A stretch of DNA of 64,000 bases from Mucilaginibacter robiniae (GCF_012849215.1 NZ_CP051682.1:248001-312000); one strand, 5' to 3'; shown: positions 34,144 to 44,190, counted from the first letter of the stretch. The notes: a model not told the origin generated them from the sequence alone. Made by a program: numbers and translations.

Positions 34144-35433
34144 CTAATCGTTCGTAACGGAAACCTGGTTAATGGGAACAGGATGGGCATTTTTGATCAG
34201 CTTTAGCCCTGCTTTTAACTTCTCAGCTTTTTCGGGCTTGTCTTTCAATAATTTATCCAGATTAACTTTACTAAAATACTGTAGTACATTTTGCTGTAAT
34301 TCAGCAGACATACATTGCAAGCCTTCTTTTTGTAAGTTAAGCACCAATTTGCTATAAGTTTCATCGGCCAGCCCATAATCTCCAGATGTAGTAGCATGAC
34401 CCGTATCTAAATTAATATCAGATACTGCATATTGATTATTATCCACCTGCCTGAGCATGGCTGTATATTTTACCACGATGGTATCAAAAGTCTGCATAAA
34501 CCGCTTTTCACCATCTCGTCCGGGATAAACAAATTTAAGAGTTTTCAATGGGCCTATTTTGGGGAGAATGCTGACAATGAAGCCTACGGTTCTTGCTAAG
34601 AAGTCGGGCTTGTTATCAATTTTACCAAAATCCTGCTTATACATACGCCGGCTCATTCTGTATTTAAACCGATGTAAGCTGGAACGTGCATCCTCCTTTT
34701 TGATCTCCTTTTTGTTGGCTTTCCAGGCTCTTTTGGTTAGTTCAGGAAATAAATCTTTTACGCCCCATCGAAGTCGCCCTATAGCTGTATCAAAGTTTTT
34801 GAATACCTCATTTAAGTCCTGTCCGTAGGTCTTTAAAAAAGCCCTTTCCAACACAGGCCGGGCAATATTAAACCCAATAAAATCATGGTAAGCTGCCGAG
34901 GCATAGTGGCTACGTCCTATTTGTACGGCATCATAAGCAAATTCCATACGGCTGTGCGAAACATGATCTTCATCGTAAGTAACTATTTTGCCGAACTTCT
35001 TTTTTAAAACCGGATACACTTCCGGCACCGTAACATTCGTAGCCAGCGAATGGCCGTACTGATCGGCTACATAGTGCGATAATGTTCCTAAAGCAAAGGC
35101 GTATTCATTTAAGTTTTGTGCTTCGTGCAATACATTGGTTATAAAATCGCCGGTACGTACGTAATGCAACAGATCGGTAAAGTAGGCATCACCTCCGGGA
35201 ATGTAACCAATGTCGGCTACTAAACTCCCTCCATAAGCATACGAATGTGCTTTACGTATATCTTCGTCGGTTGCATCCGGGTACTTTTGCTTTAGCATGG
35301 GTTTTAATACATTATCCCACTCCGCATCAATAATGGCCTCATGCGTTAAAATAGAAAAGGCACGGGATGATAAAGGCAACCAACTTATAATAAAGATGAA
35401 CACCAAACATTTAATAATAGAACGTATCTGCAT
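34144..35433 (-). CDS. Zinc-dependent phospholipase C-like (P1 nuclease superfamily) exported protein
   Basis: The 429-residue protein begins with a signal peptide (MQIRSIIKCLVFIFIISWLPLSSRAF). Cleavage would expose FSILTHEAIIDAEW, where the His-containing start suits metal coordination. Further likely zinc ligands are found in GDAYFTDLLHYVRTGDF, LGTLSHYVADQYGHSLATN and DEDHVSHSRMEFAYD. This spacing of His/Asp clusters is that of the zinc-dependent phospholipase C / P1 nuclease fold. The C-terminal 200 residues are basic and helical and not recognised. It probably acts in the periplasm on phospholipids or phosphodiesters, but activity is unproven. Confidence 0.78.
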   Translation of the reverse strand: MQIRSIIKCLVFIFIISWLPLSSRAFSILTHEAIIDAEWDNVLKPMLKQKYPDATDEDIRKAHSYAYGGSLVADIGYIPGGDAYFTDLLHYVRTGDFITNVLHEAQNLNEYAFALGTLSHYVADQYGHSLATNVTVPEVYPVLKKKFGKIVTYDEDHVSHSRMEFAYDAVQIGRSHYASAAYHDFIGFNIARPVLERAFLKTYGQDLNEVFKNFDTAIGRLRWGVKDLFPELTKRAWKANKKEIKKEDARSSLHRFKYRMSRRMYKQDFGKIDNKPDFLARTVGFIVSILPKIGPLKTLKFVYPGRDGEKRFMQTFDTIVVKYTAMLRQVDNNQYAVSDINLDTGHATTSGDYGLADETYSKLVLNLQKEGLQCMSAELQQNVLQYFSKVNLDKLLKDKPEKAEKLKAGLKLIKNAHPVPINQVSVTND

Positions 35434-35543
35434 AAACTATTCGCCTGAAGGCAATACTGCTCACAACAGCTTTTTTATTGCTTATGTTTTTGCAGGAGAA
35501 GTCTCCTATATTACCGCTTGCTAAATAACTAACAATATTCTAA

Positions 35544-35577
35544 AAAAGAAAAGGCCGGTATTTCCGGCCTTTTCTTT
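35544..35577. terminator. Bidirectional terminator after CsbD gene
   Basis: AAAAGAAAAGGCCGG pairs with CCGGCCTTTTCTTTT around a short loop. A and T tracts lie on both sides. It ends immediately before the CsbD stop codon on the minus strand. Confidence 0.85.
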
Positions 35578-35763
35578 TTATAAACTATTAATCCACTTTA
35601 CTAGTTCATCTCGGGTTTTACCGGTTTTTTGTTGTAACCGGCCCAAGGTTTCATCATCTTTACCTTCTTCGTGAGCTAAGTCATCGTCGGTTAAATCGCC
35701 GTAGGCTTGCTTGATTTTACCTTTCAGCTCGTTCCAGCCACCTTTTAATTCTAACTTGTCCAT
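35578..35763 (-). CDS. CsbD-family stress protein
   Basis: A 61-residue hydrophilic protein with the CsbD signature at the start ([19 protein letters not shown]), followed by [19 protein letters not shown] and a helical end. Members are general stress proteins of unknown mechanism, usually controlled by alternative sigma factors. The full domain is present, so the length is normal. Confidence 0.9.
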   Translation of the reverse strand: MDKLELKGGWNELKGKIKQAYGDLTDDDLAHEEGKDDETLGRLQQKTGKTRDELVKWINSL

Positions 35764-36081
35764 AACTTTAATGTTTAGTATAGATATAACAAGCCTTAAT
35801 ACATTTGGTTTGATTGAACATAAAGCTAGCTATTTAGGGTGTTTAAATAGATGTTTACTTTTACACACGTGAACGTTCATGAACAGAATGAACACCATGA
35901 ACATATACAACGGAAAAAGCTGCATAAAGAAAAGTGTTACAGGTGTTACATGTTTCAGTGTGTAACACCCTGTAACACTGACAAACCATTGGCAGTGGTG
36001 GCATTGTTCTGTCAGTAAGTACTTTTTCCATATCCATATTTTCGCACTAGCTACCACCTAAAATGTACTTTAAATTAAAAT
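35764..36081. other. Intergenic region with inverted repeats
   Basis: No convincing gene is present. The region contains a run of GAAC/GTTC words (35870-35905), the long inverted repeat at 35934-35978, and a weaker CTGACA/TGTCAG pair just after it (35977-36014). A minus-strand frame of 75 codons crosses it, but its odd composition and the repeats argue against translation. Confidence 0.5.
35934..35978. repeat. Inverted repeat, 17-bp arms
   Basis: GTGTTACAGGTGTTACA at 35934-35950 is mirrored by TGTAACACCCTGTAACAC at 35961-35978 with one extra C. The loop is 10 nt. Each arm itself contains two GTGTTAC-type words about 9-10 bp apart. No T tract follows on either strand, so a terminator is unlikely. 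Confidence 0.8.
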
Positions 36082-36110
36082 GCCTGTTTAGATTATCAAT
36101 CTAAACAGGC
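36082..36110 (-). terminator. Terminator after acetyl-CoA synthetase gene
   Basis: GCCTGTTTAGATT and AATCTAAACAGGC are perfect complements around ATC. On the minus strand an imperfect T-rich tract (ATTTTAATTT) follows. It lies 26 bp beyond the acs stop codon. Confidence 0.75.
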
Positions 36111-36135
36111 ATTAAGCTTTTTTAATCAAAAATAC

Positions 36136-38037
36136 TTACAAAGCACCATCCTTAATTTCATCTACTACCGATGGGTCAAGCAAGGTGGAAGTATCGCCTA
36201 AGTTACTGGTATCACCCTCGGCAATTTTACGCAGTATGCGGCGCATAATTTTTCCTGAGCGGGTTTTAGGTAAACCGGTTACAAACTGGATTTTGTCGGG
36301 CTTGGCAATAGGCCCGATGATGCGGCTTACGGTCATCAAAATATCCTTACGTGTCAACTCTTCACTCTCGTGTTTTTCTGGGCTAATCACAAACGCGTAA
36401 ACGCCTTGACCTTTAATTTCATGCGGATAACCCACTACGGCTGATTCAACTACGCTGCTATGCATATTAATAGCGTTTTCTACTTCGGCCGTACCTATGC
36501 GGTGACCAGATACATTCAGTACATCATCCACCCGGCCCGTGATACGATAATAACCATCTTCATCACGCAAACAACCATCGCCGGTAAAATATAAGTCAGG
36601 GTAAGTAGAAAAATAAGTTTGGCGGCAGCGCTCATGATCGCCATAGGTAGTACGCAACATGCCCGGCCACGGAAACTTGATACATAAGTTACCACTTACG
36701 TTATTGCCTTGAATCTCCTGACCGTTTTCATCTACCAAAATAGGCTGTACACCTGGTAAAGGCAAGCTGGCATAACCAGGCTTTAGTGGCGTAACATTGG
36801 CAATAGGCGAAATCATGAAACCGCCTGTTTCGGTTTGCCACCAGGTATCTACAATAGGGCAATGGCCATGACCTATGTTTTCATCAAACCAATGCCAGGC
36901 TTCTTCATTCAATGGCTCTCCTACCGAACCTAGTTTGGTCAATGAACTTAAATCATATTTATTAACGATGTCGGTACCAAAACCCATCAGCGAACGGATG
37001 GCTGTTGGTGCGGTGTACAGTATATTTACTTTGAACTTTTGCACAATATCCCACAAACGGCCGGCATCCGGCCAGGTAGGTACCCCTTCAAACATCAGTG
37101 CTGTAGCACCTTGGCTAAGCGGGCCATATACAATATAAGAGTGCCCTGTAATCCAGCCAATATCTGCCGTACAGAAATATACCTCCCCCGGTTCATACTG
37201 AAAAGCCGTAGCAAAAGTATAACCCGTATATACCATATAGCCTCCGCATGTATGCACTACGCCTTTAGGCTTACCGGTAGAACCTGATGTATACAAGATA
37301 AACAGCATATCCTCAGCATCCATCTCTTCAGCAGGGCAAGCCGGGTTACCTTGGGTTTCTACTTTTTTCACCTCATCTTCCCACCATACATCACGCCCCT
37401 TAATCATAGATACTGGCGTATGGCTGCGGGTAAGCACAATTACACGTTTTACCGATGGACACTGTACCAAAGCATCATCAATCACGCTTTTAAGCGGCAA
37501 ATCTTTAGCACCACGGAAACCACCATCAGCTGTAATGACTATATTACACTCTGCATCCTTGATACGGTCGGCAATAGATTGGGCAGAAAAACCACCGAAT
37601 ACTACGGAATGCACAGCCCCGATGCGGGCAGATGCCAGTACAGCAATAGCCAACTCGGGCACCATAGGCATATAAATGCAGATACGGTCGCCTTTTTTAG
37701 CACCATTATTTTTTAATACGTTGGCAAACTGACACACTTTATCGTGCAACTGCTTATAGGTTAAAACCCTGTGTGCTTCTGTCGGGTCATTCGGTTCCCA
37801 AATAATAGCTGGCGTGTCAGCGTTAGTTTCCAGATGACGATCTAAACAGCTTTCAGTAATGTTAAGCTTACCGCCCTGAAACCATTTAATATTAGGCTCT
37901 TTAAAGTTCCACTCTAAGGTCTTATCCCACTTTTTACGCCAGTAGTATTGGTCGGCCACATCAGCCCAAAACTGTTCAGGCTGTTCAACACTCTGCTGGT
38001 AAATATGCTGGTATTCGGTAAAAGATGATATTTTCAT
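36136..38037 (-). CDS. acs: Acetyl-CoA synthetase
   Basis: The 633-residue cytoplasmic enzyme activates acetate with ATP and CoA to acetyl-CoA. The AMP-binding signature LFILYTSGSTGKPKGVVHT is around residue 245. The acyl-pocket region includes VDTWWQTETGGFMISP, a tryptophan-containing form typical of acetate-specific enzymes. The C-terminal LPKTRSGKIMRRILRKI carries the lysine whose acetylation normally controls activity. Length is in the family range. It is monocistronic. Confidence 0.95.
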   Translation of the reverse strand: MKISSFTEYQHIYQQSVEQPEQFWADVADQYYWRKKWDKTLEWNFKEPNIKWFQGGKLNITESCLDRHLETNADTPAIIWEPNDPTEAHRVLTYKQLHDKVCQFANVLKNNGAKKGDRICIYMPMVPELAIAVLASARIGAVHSVVFGGFSAQSIADRIKDAECNIVITADGGFRGAKDLPLKSVIDDALVQCPSVKRVIVLTRSHTPVSMIKGRDVWWEDEVKKVETQGNPACPAEEMDAEDMLFILYTSGSTGKPKGVVHTCGGYMVYTGYTFATAFQYEPGEVYFCTADIGWITGHSYIVYGPLSQGATALMFEGVPTWPDAGRLWDIVQKFKVNILYTAPTAIRSLMGFGTDIVNKYDLSSLTKLGSVGEPLNEEAWHWFDENIGHGHCPIVDTWWQTETGGFMISPIANVTPLKPGYASLPLPGVQPILVDENGQEIQGNNVSGNLCIKFPWPGMLRTTYGDHERCRQTYFSTYPDLYFTGDGCLRDEDGYYRITGRVDDVLNVSGHRIGTAEVENAINMHSSVVESAVVGYPHEIKGQGVYAFVISPEKHESEELTRKDILMTVSRIIGPIAKPDKIQFVTGLPKTRSGKIMRRILRKIAEGDTSNLGDTSTLLDPSVVDEIKDGAL

Positions 38038-38302
38038 AGTTGGTTATAATGGTGGCGTAAATTAATAAATTACCAATAGGTGTATATAATAATAAACTGT
38101 AAAAAACAGATATGTTTACAGCTACGCTTTAAATATATCATGCACGTACAACCAGATCTATTTTAGAGTCTGCCTGTACAACAGGTTATATAAATGTGGA
38201 TATCTTTTATAAAATATTTTTGCTACACTATTGAATTTGTGATGAAAAAACTTGATATTTGCAAACTCTTTTTGGAAGAGAATTACAATTAAAAGTTTTG
38301 TC

Positions 38303-38536
38303 ATGTCAAGAATCTGTGATTTAACAGGAAAAAGCGCAATGAATGGCCATAACGTTTCTAATTCAAACGTAAAGACCAAACGCAAATTTTATCCTAACCT
38401 GAAGCTTAAAAAATTTTATATCCCTGAAGAAGATAAATGGATTACCCTGAAAGTATCAACTTCAGCTGTTAAAACCATCAGCAAAAACGGTATAACCGCT
38501 TGCATTAACAAATTTGTAAAAAAAGGATACATATAG
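38303..38536 (+). CDS. rpmB: 50S ribosomal protein L28
   Basis: The start at 38303 yields the family N-terminus [22 protein letters not shown]; an in-frame extension to 38252 adds residues not expected for L28. The 77-residue basic protein ends [17 protein letters not shown], as in other Bacteroidetes L28. It heads an L28-L33-DUF4295 gene group, with FtsY following after a terminator. Confidence 0.95.
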   Translation: MSRICDLTGKSAMNGHNVSNSNVKTKRKFYPNLKLKKFYIPEEDKWITLKVSTSAVKTISKNGITACINKFVKKGYI

Positions 38537-38628
38537 TAGTTGAGAGGTTGATCAGTTGATTGGGTAAGTTTTTTTAGCTCAATCCATCAGCCGTTCAATA
38601 ACTCATTAACCACATAATAACCAAAGCA

Positions 38629-38811
38629 ATGGCAAAAAAAGGCAACAGAGTTCAGGTAATATTAGAGTGCACCGAGCATAAAGAGAGCGGTATGCCAGGT
38701 ATGTCTCGTTACATTACTACCAAGAACAAGAAAAATACTACCGAGCGCCTGGAGTTGAAAAAATTCAACCCTGTACTGCGTAAAGTAACCGTTCATAAAG
38801 AAATTAAGTAA
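38629..38811 (+). CDS. rpmG: 50S ribosomal protein L33
   Basis: A 60-residue basic protein reading [20 protein letters not shown] at the start and [17 protein letters not shown] at the end. It has a single cysteine and no zinc-binding CxxC pairs, so it is a zinc-independent form. It is 92 bp downstream of L28. Confidence 0.95.
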   Translation: MAKKGNRVQVILECTEHKESGMPGMSRYITTKNKKNTTERLELKKFNPVLRKVTVHKEIK

Positions 38812-38912
38812 TTAATTTAGTTATTTAAGTTAATGATGCTGTTGAGTTGCTAGGTGTTTACACCTGCATGCTTAAGAGCTTAGTAACGCAATAACTCAAT
38901 AACCACAAAGAA

Positions 38913-39074
38913 ATGGCAAAGAAAGTAGTTGCAACCCTGAAAACCGGTAAAGGTAAAGAGTACTCTAAAGTAATTACCATGGTGAAATCACCAAAAACCG
39001 GTGCTTACTCATTCAAAGAGCAAATCGTACACAACGATCACGTTAAGGATGCTATCAACGAAGCTAAAGCTTAA
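38913..39074 (+). CDS. DUF4295-family small protein
   Basis: This 53-residue gene begins MAKKVVATLKTGKGKEYSKV and ends HVKDAINEAKA. It is basic, Lys-rich and resembles the DUF4295 proteins that nearly always follow rpmG in Bacteroidetes, suggesting a ribosome-linked role. That role is inferred from synteny only. A terminator hairpin follows. Confidence 0.88.
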   Translation: MAKKVVATLKTGKGKEYSKVITMVKSPKTGAYSFKEQIVHNDHVKDAINEAKA

Positions 39075-39097
39075 TTGATTATTTCCTGTTAATCATT

Positions 39098-39132
39098 AAA
39101 AGCCGTCTTGTAATTGCAGGAGGGCTTTTTTT
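39098..39132 (+). terminator. Terminator after ribosomal protein group
   Basis: AAAAGCC pairs with GGCTTTT across an imperfect inner stem, followed by a run of seven T. It lies 24 bp after the DUF4295 stop codon. Confidence 0.75.
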
Positions 39133-39272
39133 ATACCCTTTACTTTAAGCTTTTTTAATTAGGAAAGCTCTGTTAAGCAAATCAGGTGTAAAAAGCTGCC
39201 CATTATTATCATTAAGCATTCATTTTTTAGGCGCTTACCCCACTCCTCTTTTATAGGGCTATAGGTTTTACG

Positions 39273-39280
39273 TATATTTG
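39273..39280 (+). promoter_or_regulatory. Possible -7 box for ftsY
   Basis: TATATTTG fits TAnnTTTG and lies 36 bp upstream of the ftsY ATG, after a terminator. The expected -33 position has only a T-rich stretch. Confidence 0.4.
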
Positions 39281-39316
39281 TGCAACTGCACATTCATTAA
39301 TCTGCACATCTGAATT

Positions 39317-40282
39317 ATGGGATTATTTGATTTTTTTAAGAAAAAGGAAAGTACGCCTCAGCAACAGGAGGCTCTGGATACCGGTTTAGAAAAAACCAAA
39401 GCCAATCTTTTTTCAAAATTCACCAAAGCCATAGCTGGCAAATCAACCGTTGATGATGAAGTGCTGGATGATTTGGAAGAAGTGCTGGTGACTTCGGATG
39501 TTGGTGTAACTACCACGCTGAAGATTATTGATCGGATACAGACCCGCGTAGCGCGCGATAAGTATGTAAGCACTTCGGAACTTAATACTATACTGCGCGA
39601 CGAAATACAACACCTACTGGCTGAAAACAACAGCAACGATTTTCAAAACTTTGAATACGGCAACCATAAGCCTTATGTAATTATGGTAGTAGGTGTTAAC
39701 GGCGTAGGTAAAACCACCACCATTGGTAAGTTGGCCCACCAGCTGAAACAAGCAGGTAACAAAGTAGTATTAGGCGCTGCCGATACTTTTCGTGCTGCTG
39801 CGGTTGACCAGATACAGCTTTGGGGAGATCGTGTAGGAGTTCGGGTTGTGGCCCAGGCAATGGGATCAGACCCGGCATCAGTAGCTTACGACACTTTACG
39901 ATCAGCGGTTGCCAACCAGGAAGACGTAGCTATTATTGACACGGCAGGCCGTTTGCACAACAAGGTGGGCTTAATGAACGAGCTTACCAAAATTAAAAGC
40001 GTAATGCAAAAGGTAATACCGGGTGCACCGCATGAAATTTTGTTGGTGCTGGATGCCTCAACCGGACAAAATGCTATTGAGCAATGCAAACAGTTTACGG
40101 AAGCTACAGCAGTAAATGCATTGGCTTTAACCAAGTTAGATGGAACCGCCAAAGGTGGTGTAGTAATTGGTATATCTGACCAATTTAAAATTCCGGTTAA
40201 ATATATTGGCGTAGGTGAAAGCATGAACGATTTACAGCTATTTGACCGTAAAGCGTTTGTAGATAGTTTGTTTAAGAAGTAA
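39317..40282 (+). CDS. ftsY: Signal recognition particle receptor FtsY
   Basis: FtsY docks ribosome-nascent chain-SRP complexes at the membrane. The 321-residue protein is a minimal NG-domain form lacking the long acidic A domain of E. coli. GTPase motifs are [15 protein letters not shown] (G1), [21 protein letters not shown] (G3) and [10 protein letters not shown] (G4). The N-terminus [11 protein letters not shown] is a short amphipathic basic helix suited to membrane contact. rimO follows after 48 bp, so a shared transcript is likely. Confidence 0.96.
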   Translation: MGLFDFFKKKESTPQQQEALDTGLEKTKANLFSKFTKAIAGKSTVDDEVLDDLEEVLVTSDVGVTTTLKIIDRIQTRVARDKYVSTSELNTILRDEIQHLLAENNSNDFQNFEYGNHKPYVIMVVGVNGVGKTTTIGKLAHQLKQAGNKVVLGAADTFRAAAVDQIQLWGDRVGVRVVAQAMGSDPASVAYDTLRSAVANQEDVAIIDTAGRLHNKVGLMNELTKIKSVMQKVIPGAPHEILLVLDASTGQNAIEQCKQFTEATAVNALALTKLDGTAKGGVVIGISDQFKIPVKYIGVGESMNDLQLFDRKAFVDSLFKK

Positions 40283-40330
40283 AAAAGGATTTACGTTAGT
40301 ATTTTGTACTGACGTGTGAGAGAAGCATAG

Positions 40331-41665
40331 ATGAAGACTAAGATAGTTAAGCAGCCCGCACCAGCAGTTAAGCCTAGGGTTAATGTGATTACATTAGGTT
40401 GTTCTAAAAACGTGTACGATTCTGAAATACTGATGGGCCAGCTTAAAGGCAATCAGATTGATGTGGTACATGAATCGCAGATTTTAAGCAGTAATGATAC
40501 GGTAGTGATTAATACCTGTGGCTTTATTGACAATGCCAAACAGGAATCTATCGATACCATACTGCAATATAGCGAGCTAAAAGAGCAAGGCAAAATAGCT
40601 AAGGTTATTGTAACCGGTTGCCTTTCTGAACGTTATAAGCCCGAATTAGAAGCTGAAATACCGAATGTGGATGCATATTTCGGCACCAACGAATTGCAGA
40701 ACGTTCTGCAAAACATGGGCGCCGATTATAAATACGAATTGCTGGGCGAACGTATGCTGACTACGCCTTCACATTTTGCTTATTTTAAAATAGCTGAAGG
40801 TTGTAACCGCCCCTGCTCCTTTTGTGCCATCCCGCTTATGCGTGGTAAACACGCAAGTACGCCTATGGAGCAATTGGTGAACCAAGCTAAAAATTTGGCT
40901 AAGCAAGGTACCCGCGAACTGATTTTGATTGCGCAAGATTTAACCTACTACGGCTTGGATTTGTACGGCAAGCGCAACCTGGATGAGCTATTACGCCGGT
41001 TAAGCGATGTAGAAGGCATTGAATGGATCCGTTTACAATATGCTTATCCTTCAGGTTTCCCAATGGAAATATTAGATGCAATGAACGAGCGTAGTAATAT
41101 CTGCAAGTATCTGGACATGCCATTGCAGCACATTACAGATAACATGTTGAAATCTATGCGCCGGGGTATTAATAAACAAAAAACAATTGATCTGGTAAAC
41201 AGCATACGCGACAAAGTACCGGGCATAGCTTTGCGTACCACCTTAATTACCGGCTATCCTGGCGAAACTATGCAGGATTTCGAAGAAATGTACCAATGGG
41301 TTGAAGATACCCGTTTTGACCGATTAGGCTGCTTTACATATTCGCACGAGGAAAAAACTCATGCCTATGATTTGGTAGATGATGTTCCGGAAGATATTAA
41401 GCAGGAACGTACAGAAGCCATAATGGAGTTACAGCAAGGCATATCTTACGAAAAAAATCAGGAAAAAGTAGGTAATACTTACAAGGTGTTGATTGATAAA
41501 GTAGATAATGGCTATCTGGTAGGCCGTACTGAGTTTGATTCACCCGAGGTGGATAACGAAGTACTGATTGATGCTACCCAGCAGTATGCTACTGCCGGCA
41601 GTTTCGTTAATGTAAAAATTAACACCGCTGAAGATTTTGACCTTTATGGAAACATTGTAAAATAA
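40331..41665 (+). CDS. rimO: Ribosomal protein S12 methylthiotransferase RimO
   Basis: A 444-residue radical-SAM enzyme that adds a methylthio group to the conserved Asp of ribosomal protein S12. The N-terminal UPF0004 domain has three cysteines in LGCSKNVYDSE, VINTCGFID and VTGCLSERY, which bind the auxiliary cluster. The radical-SAM motif is EGCNRPCSFCAIPLMRG. A C-terminal TRAM domain begins near residue 375 (VGNTYKVLIDKVDNGYLVGR). LGCSKN and the TRAM region separate it from MiaB. Confidence 0.95.
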   Translation: MKTKIVKQPAPAVKPRVNVITLGCSKNVYDSEILMGQLKGNQIDVVHESQILSSNDTVVINTCGFIDNAKQESIDTILQYSELKEQGKIAKVIVTGCLSERYKPELEAEIPNVDAYFGTNELQNVLQNMGADYKYELLGERMLTTPSHFAYFKIAEGCNRPCSFCAIPLMRGKHASTPMEQLVNQAKNLAKQGTRELILIAQDLTYYGLDLYGKRNLDELLRRLSDVEGIEWIRLQYAYPSGFPMEILDAMNERSNICKYLDMPLQHITDNMLKSMRRGINKQKTIDLVNSIRDKVPGIALRTTLITGYPGETMQDFEEMYQWVEDTRFDRLGCFTYSHEEKTHAYDLVDDVPEDIKQERTEAIMELQQGISYEKNQEKVGNTYKVLIDKVDNGYLVGRTEFDSPEVDNEVLIDATQQYATAGSFVNVKINTAEDFDLYGNIVK

Positions 41666-41712
41666 TTGTGCATACAGAAGCATAATTACAAAATGCTTCT
41701 ACTTTTGACGCT

Positions 41713-43314
41713 ATGGACGCAAACTGTATTGATTACCAAGAAACTGGCTACTTTTCAAAAACGGTAACAGATTACCTGAACGATGTGCCCGAACTAAGAT
41801 CATTCTACAGCTATCGTCCCGATTTAAAAGGCTTTGCTGAGCTATTCGAAAACAAGAAGGTAACGGCTAATCGTCAATTACTGAGTGAAGTTCTTACCGA
41901 GCAATACTTTAAGAATGCCGATGTTGAATATCCTTTTGCCCAGCCGGTAAAAGCTAATATTGATTTACTACAAGCAGATCATACTTATACTATAACTACG
42001 GGCCATCAGCTTAATGTTTTTACAGGCCCGCTTTATTTTATTTATAAAATAGTAACGGCTATTAAGCTGGCACGTCAGTTAAAAGCTGCATTTCCAGACA
42101 AAAACTTTGTGCCGGTTTACTGGATGGCATCTGAAGACCACGATTTTGCTGAAATTAATTACACCAACATCGGGCACAAAAAAATACAATGGAACGAGTC
42201 AGCCACGGGCGCTACAGGCCGTTTGAACCTGAAAACTTTTCGTGATTGCTTAAACCAATACAAAGGCATTTTAGGTTTGGAAGGCTATGCCTCTGAACTG
42301 GCTGCTATAGTAGAAACGGCTTATGGTAAATTTAACAAATTAGCCGATGCTACCCGCTATTTAGTTAATGCACTATTTGGACAATATGGGTTGATTGTAG
42401 TAGACGCTGATCATCCGCAATTAAAAAAGCAGTTTGCTGGTATTATCACGCAAGATATACTGGAGCAAAACAGCTATAAGCAAATTACATCCAGCAGTGA
42501 GCAACTTCAAAATTTAGGTGTACATACTCAGGTAAATCCTCGCGAAATCAACTTCTTTTATTTGCTCGACAATTTACGCGAACGTATTGTTTATAATGGC
42601 AGTGCCTACCAAGTACTAAATACAGACATCAGTTTTACTGCAGATGAACTGAAACAAGAAATCAGCAACTATCCTGAACGATTTAGTCCGAACGTAACTA
42701 TGCGCCCATTGTATCAGGAGTATATACTACCCAACATTGCCTATATTGGCGGTGGTGCAGAAGTGGTATATTGGTTGCAGCTAAAAGCTAATTTCGACTA
42801 TTACCAAGTTGCTTTCCCTATTCTGATATTGCGAAACTCGGGCCTGCTTATTCGTAAAGAAATGGTAGCAAAAATACAGAAGATGGAAATAAGTCCAGCT
42901 CAGTTATTTACTAGCCCTGATAACATTAAAACTACCTGGATAAAAAATCATTCGCAGCATGACTTATCACTTAAAGAAGAATGGCGCGAATTGCAATGTA
43001 TTTTTGAGAAGATAAAATTACGGGCTCACAAAATTGATCCTACGCTTGAACCTTCAACCAGCGCTGTACAAGCTCGATTAAAAAATGCAATGGACAACTT
43101 GGAAAAAAAGTTGTTGAAAGCTGAAAAGCATAACTATGATGTCCGTTTGCAACAAATAGATGCTATTAAAACAGAGTTGTTCCCCAAAAATAGTTTACAG
43201 GAAAGACAAGAAAACTTTGGCCTCTTCTACGTAAAATGGGGACAGACTCTCATAGAAGAATTGATAAGAAACTTTGATCCTCTTGCTTTTCAGTTTACCG
43301 TGCTTAATGAATAA
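41713..43314 (+). CDS. bshC: Bacillithiol biosynthesis cysteine-adding enzyme BshC
   Basis: The 533-residue protein matches BshC in length and pattern: TITTGHQLNVFTGPLYFIYKIVTAIKLA, FVPVYWMASEDHDFAEIN, and IAYIGGGAEVVYWLQLKANFDYYQVAFPILILRNS. It joins cysteine to glucosaminyl-malate in the last step of bacillithiol synthesis. A C-terminal coiled coil is visible (ARLKNAMDNLEKKLLKAEKHN). It follows rimO by 47 bp. Bacillithiol is the main low-molecular-weight thiol in many Bacteroidetes. Confidence 0.93.
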   Translation: MDANCIDYQETGYFSKTVTDYLNDVPELRSFYSYRPDLKGFAELFENKKVTANRQLLSEVLTEQYFKNADVEYPFAQPVKANIDLLQADHTYTITTGHQLNVFTGPLYFIYKIVTAIKLARQLKAAFPDKNFVPVYWMASEDHDFAEINYTNIGHKKIQWNESATGATGRLNLKTFRDCLNQYKGILGLEGYASELAAIVETAYGKFNKLADATRYLVNALFGQYGLIVVDADHPQLKKQFAGIITQDILEQNSYKQITSSSEQLQNLGVHTQVNPREINFFYLLDNLRERIVYNGSAYQVLNTDISFTADELKQEISNYPERFSPNVTMRPLYQEYILPNIAYIGGGAEVVYWLQLKANFDYYQVAFPILILRNSGLLIRKEMVAKIQKMEISPAQLFTSPDNIKTTWIKNHSQHDLSLKEEWRELQCIFEKIKLRAHKIDPTLEPSTSAVQARLKNAMDNLEKKLLKAEKHNYDVRLQQIDAIKTELFPKNSLQERQENFGLFYVKWGQTLIEELIRNFDPLAFQFTVLNE

Positions 43315-43401
43315 TATTTATTCGATTAAAAGCTAGTCGTAGTTTAACTAAATTTAACAACTTCCCCCAATAATTAAATTATACCATCGTTAACTTTGAA
43401 C

Positions 43402-44160
43402 ATGAAAAAAGTTCTATCTACACTATCACTATTTGGCTGCATAATGCTGAGCCTTACTGCAAGAGCCCAACAGGTTAAAACTTATATAGGTATATCGGCA
43501 GGTGTTATGAATCCATATAGTGAATTCAAGCAAGCTGATTATGGCACTACTACTAGCCCTAATAATAAAGCTGGCTTTGCTAAAAAAGGTCCTGTATTTG
43601 CAATTGATGGTGCATACTACTTTTATAAGAACTTGGCCATAGCTGGCTTGGTTTCTTTTCAAGATCAAGGTCAGCTAAACTCTGATGATGAAACAAACCT
43701 TTCTAACGGTTACCGAGAAAACTTTGGTTCTTATCAATCTACAGTTACAGCTAGCAACCGTTACCATAATATCAACGCATTGCTAGGACCTCAATACACA
43801 TTTACCTACAAAGGCTTTAACTTAGATTTACGTGCAATGGCTGGTGTAGTAAAAAGCCTTTCCACACCGGAAATTAAAGTATATTTAACCAACTACAATG
43901 GTCAGCAAATTGAATCTTTTACACAAAGTAGTTCAAAATCAACAGCATTTGCTTATGCGGGCAGCGTGGGCTTACGTTATAACTTTGGTAAAGTAATTGG
44001 CATTGCATTACGTGAAAACTATGTTGCTACACCAACAGGTGTCGCCATCACCACTAGTGAACGTAACACTAATACTGGCCGATTAGTAACTAACCAACGA
44101 ATTAGCGAATTTCAAACTACTCTGGGCTTAATTATAAATCTAAAAACAACAGAGAAATAA
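43402..44160 (+). CDS. Outer membrane beta-barrel protein
   Basis: The ATG at 43402 starts a signal peptide (MKKVLSTLSLFGCIMLSLTARAQ); an in-frame TTG six bases earlier is unlikely. The 252-residue product shows alternating hydrophobic strands, Gly/aromatic turns and a terminal strand ending LGLIINLKTTEK, consistent with an 8- to 10-stranded porin-like barrel (PorT or OmpW-like group). Specific function is not known. A strong hairpin terminator follows. Confidence 0.8.
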   Translation: MKKVLSTLSLFGCIMLSLTARAQQVKTYIGISAGVMNPYSEFKQADYGTTTSPNNKAGFAKKGPVFAIDGAYYFYKNLAIAGLVSFQDQGQLNSDDETNLSNGYRENFGSYQSTVTASNRYHNINALLGPQYTFTYKGFNLDLRAMAGVVKSLSTPEIKVYLTNYNGQQIESFTQSSSKSTAFAYAGSVGLRYNFGKVIGIALRENYVATPTGVAITTSERNTNTGRLVTNQRISEFQTTLGLIINLKTTEK

Positions 44161-44190
44161 AGTAGTCCTAAAAAATTTACACTCATAAAC

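Noticed and set aside
35830..36057. Minus-strand frame of 75 codons in the csbD-acs spacer
   Set aside because: It spans the inverted repeats and its Phe/Met/His-rich reading looks like translated repeat sequence.
40292..40314. Small hairpin between ftsY and rimO as a terminator
   Set aside because: The stem is short with no T tract, and it would separate genes that appear cotranscribed.
41700..41707. TACTTTTG just before bshC as a promoter
   Set aside because: There is no TTTG/TTG box at 19 bp and the gene follows rimO by 47 bp, so cotranscription is simpler.
43391..43398. TAACTTTG before the barrel protein gene as a -7 box
   Set aside because: The expected start site would fall at or after the ATG, and there is no -33 box.
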